The notes beneath the pieces were generated by a model. That model ran no database searches. It was not told the origin of the DNA and saw only the letters and a list, made by a program, of their open reading frames with translations. From Stercorarius parasiticus (taxonomy: Eukaryota; Chordata; Aves; Charadriiformes; Stercorariidae): a DNA stretch of 64,000 bases. The DNA lies in the NCBI GenBank assembly GCA_013396915.1, contig VWZL01000443.1, positions 63,921 to 127,920 on the forward strand, read 5' to 3'. This document shows positions 60,863-64,000 of this stretch, piece after piece. The position numbers and the translations under genes were made by a program. Each line of letters starts with the position of its first letter. Position 1 is the first letter of the stretch.

Positions 60863-63630
60863 AAAGGATGCAAGAGACATCAAAACCACAAAAACATAGC
60901 ACTTGAAGGAAAACACTTTTAACATCTGCATCACAGAAATTCATCAGCAATTATCAATTGTAAGTAAGGTTGTGAATTGTCTTTATGTACTATCCGAGCA
61001 AAACCTATTGCATCCAATGATTTGGTTATAGATTGGTAAACAGGCAAGCCTTAACTGCTCTCATCTTTCTAATCCAGACGGGAAAAGGTCTGCTCATGAG
61101 GATTGCATTTATCAACTGATCGGAACAATAAGCCTTTTTTCCCCCCACGTTTTTTGTTTAAACCAAAAGCAGAACATAAACTGAGTTGACAAAAATCCGA
61201 ACATCAAAACCCGAACAACAAAACCCCAAAACCGTGGACTATACTATTTCGCTCTTTTCAGGCACTGGCTGTGCATAAAGGAAACACAAACATGAGAAAG
61301 GTGGTGAGCAATAAGACAATGCATGTTTTCTGATACTAAAAGTGATTGTCAGGAAGAGGTACCCTGGGTTTATGGTGGGTGCTGTGTGTTGACTCACCAC
61401 TTAGTAGTGCATACTGGTTGACACTGTTTTCTTCAGTGCAAAGAGGGTGGCTAGGGTACAATAAAGCTGGAACAGGAGATGCACTCCATCACAGACACAG
61501 AAGAAAAGACAGTTGTTGAGCTCTGAGCATGTACATTAGTGTACATGGATCAAATATGGTATTGGAATTACTGATTTGTAATCTGAAATGGCAAAGGGGA
61601 TATGTTTCTTATCGGCTTTTACTTTGGTATGGTCAGAGACTAGCGTGAAAATGGATCTCAATTTTTGTATAAAAGGCTAATTTCTTAAAATAAACAATGA
61701 AATGGTGCCCCTCTTCCCCTGCTGCTTCTAGCACACAGAGAGAAAATAACACTTCAAACCTCTTGCTATGCTAGTTTTTTTTCTGAGAGCATTTATCCTA
61801 TTACTGGAAAAAAATCTCAGTCAATAATTCATGGAAAGTACACCCGTAGTTCACATTCTGACCTTCCATTTTGGTAACAGATCTCCCTCCAACTCTCACA
61901 GGGCCAGGATGAAATGTTTTATCTGGTGCACAGGATAGAAACCTTCTGCCACAGCAAAATGGAACTTCAGTATGTGCTTTGGCCTGTTATTTGAGTTGTG
62001 TATCAGAGTTGCATATAGCGCTTTATGTTAAACAAATAGCATTGTGTGTTGTTCAGGGCTTTTTTGAAAGTAAAATTTAAGTCATGACCAGGTAGTTCCT
62101 TTGTGTAATTTTTTGTCTACTGAGATGTATTTAAAGTTCTGCTTCTTTGAATATGGTAGGAAGAATCATGTTAGCCTGCAGTACACGCTAATGTAGACAG
62201 AGTCAGCGTGGCCTTTTGCATGTCTTATTTAGTGAGAGTTAATGCACAACTATATGCCTTATTGATCTGACGTAGCTTGAGAAAGGAATCTTGATTAAGT
62301 ATAGCTCTACACAGTTACTCCTGTTCATCCCAGAAAATGACACATCCTGGAATTTTAGATTTACTCCTGAGCTGCAGGAAATACAAGAGATTTTTTTTTA
62401 ATTAATTTTTTTTTCTTTCTTTTCTTTTTCCTAGACTGTAGTCTTGTTTGGACAGTTTCAGCCAGTGGAGTAAGGCGATCTCACTCCTGGCAGGTGTGAC
62501 TGTGTGTCTCCCTGTCTGTTACAACATCCAGGATATAGAGCTTTGGAAGGGTGAAGTAGCACATGGAGCTTGTAGGCAAGGGCTTTTGTCATTCTAAGGA
62601 ATATAAACATTAAATCAGTAGTCCCTTGAACGTCAACTATTGTCAAACCCTTAGATGCAGGTGATGGTACCTAAGATCAAGTATTTTTATTTTATTTCAA
62701 ACGTGGTAAACTTTTCTAAATGTTGTCTGCTCAACGTGGTACGCCTAAAGAATTCTTGCTCTTGCAGGTTTCTTGTAAACTTATGCTTTACCTCATGCAC
62801 TAAGTACCTCAAACAACCCAATCTGCCAGGGAATTCTTTTCCAGGAGGTTTTTATGTAACCCAATAGCTACTTGTTACTCAGTACCTAAAATAGGTACAA
62901 AATATTCAGTCACTCCTGTTTATAAAAGAAACAAAGTGATTGCAGAATCTAAAAACACTAGCTTTAAGTGGGTCAATTCCTTTCTGATTTAAAGTGATAC
63001 AGCAATGTTGAGGTCAAAGGACTTCAGCAGTTTCTCTCAGCTCTGTAGCTATAAAATATGTATTTTGATGATGTAACAAGATGAAGGGATCTTAGAGTTT
63101 ACATCTAAGGTGAAATAATTTTAAAAGACCAGAGGATTATTCTGTGATTTGCTAATATCATTGTTATTCATCAACGTGTAGTTTTATCAGGATAATCACT
63201 ACAGGTGATTTTTTCCCCCTACAATAGTATGCTCCACATGTGGGGTTACTTTAAATATATGGCAGGGCAAGAATAAATGTTAATTCATTTTTTACACACC
63301 TGTTCTGTTATATGATTACAAAATAATATATATATATAAAAACACAACCTTTAAAACAGCCATAGAGAATTAACAATTCAAAGGGAAACAAAACTGTGAT
63401 GTGAGATTCTCATGCTACCTGCATATTCTATAGTGACCTGAACGTTTACATATAAAGGATTGTCCATAATTGTTAAAATGATTTATCAATTTTTTTCTCC
63501 TGCATTAGTGTAATACAAGGCATGGTATGGCTCTATTCTCTATTGGGCAGAGGGGTGTCAGGAAACACCATGAAACAACACTCTGGGCTGCTGCAGTGGC
63601 AATGCATCTCTGGTCCACTTAACCTGTGAG
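60863..63630. other. AT-rich non-coding stretch, no gene seen
   Basis: No supported gene. Short T runs near 62,390-62,430 and a (TA) stretch at 63,326-63,339 are the only simple sequence noted. Confidence 0.55.
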
Positions 63631-63661
<31 letters not shown>

Positions 63662-63672
63662 CGCGTGCGCAT
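63631..63672. repeat. Compound (AT)n(GT)n(GC)n alternating tract
   Basis: A 42-bp run of strict purine/pyrimidine alternation passing from AT to GT to GC steps (ATATATATATATGTGTGTGT at the left, GCGCGTGCGCAT at the right). The GC-rich end is the part most prone to Z-DNA. Typical microsatellite, probably length-variable. Confidence 0.9.
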
Positions 63673-64000
63673 TTTTGGCATAATAACCCCACTACCTAAT
63701 TCATTCATTCATTTATCTTAGATATTTATGAACTCTCTTTTCAATGAAAAAAAATTGGAAAGATCCATGGAGATTAAATTCCCTTGTAAACTCGGGCTGC
63801 ATGGAAGTGCTACCCAGGATAAGCTGTGTGCTAAGGGGCTGCGATTCTGGAATTGTGATGTTACTGGTGATATTATTCATATTTTTAGTGTGAAGAACTA
63901 TATCACTGTCAGTGCCAGTCACATGACAGTGCAGGACCAAAAATGGATTCCCTGAGATCATCTTGCTTTGTCATGCTAGAGACATAGAGACACAGTTGTT
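63673..64000. other. Non-coding end of the window
   Basis: Overlapping open frames lie on both strands (63,961-63,713 minus, 75-82 codons). With both strands open over the same 230 bp and no recognised family, I do not call a gene. The stretch has few simple repeats and could be tested for conservation. Confidence 0.4.

Noticed and set aside
63713..63961. Overlapping open frames on both strands at the end of the window
   Set aside because: Openness on both strands without a recognised family fits chance. Conservation would be needed to call anything.
1..64000. tRNA, rRNA, CRISPR, phage, operon or LTR-retrovirus features
   Set aside because: I saw no cloverleaf, no regularly spaced direct repeats, no closely packed genes, and no paired LTRs or retroviral gene motifs.

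Overview
This window looks like a piece of a bird nuclear chromosome. It is AT-rich and intron-free, with no bacterial gene layout. Its recognisable interspersed repeats are mainly CR1 LINEs, the dominant avian retrotransposon: four copies with the familiar CR1 3' end, plus one much older 1.8-kb CR1 relative in antisense. There are also scattered relics of ancient amniote repeats, namely MIR-like SINE pieces and short palindromic families built around a 'GTCAATGGGA'-type core. No alignment could be run, so species is not claimed. The wording of the youngest CR1 tail (38.17 kb) fits a neoavian-type CR1-J subfamily.

I find no intact protein-coding gene. Almost all open frames are chance frames. 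The best exception is a minus-strand stretch at 27,748-27,135. Two overlapping frames together read like one protein with frameshifts, and a pyrimidine-rich tract ending in CAGCAG lies upstream, as at a splice acceptor. I call it a probable decayed exon of unidentified origin. The window is best read as intergenic or deep intronic DNA.

Layout: 0-15 kb is plain AT-rich DNA with one short CR1 and a few relic repeats. Two CR1 fragments in opposite orientation lie at 15.2-16.4 kb. A GC-rich island follows at 17.9-18.35 kb. 18.6-21.25 kb is T/C-rich and ends in a run of 28 A. 21-27 kb is featureless. The pseudo-exon and a purine-rich block lie at 27.1-28.4 kb, and 28.4-37.8 kb is plain. At 37.9-40.64 kb a second GC-rich island, related to the first, is followed by a young CR1 and then the ancient antisense CR1. 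From 40.6 to 64 kb come relic SINE and palindromic repeats, microsatellites and a local duplication.

The most striking observation is that local duplication. A 67-bp segment at 58,854-58,920 recurs with no mismatch, in the same orientation, at 60,780-60,846. The copy is bracketed by an 18-bp direct repeat, and the target is a small palindrome (7-bp arms, TTT loop). This has the anatomy of a recent templated insertion with target-site duplication, in which ordinary single-copy DNA rather than a transposon was the cargo.
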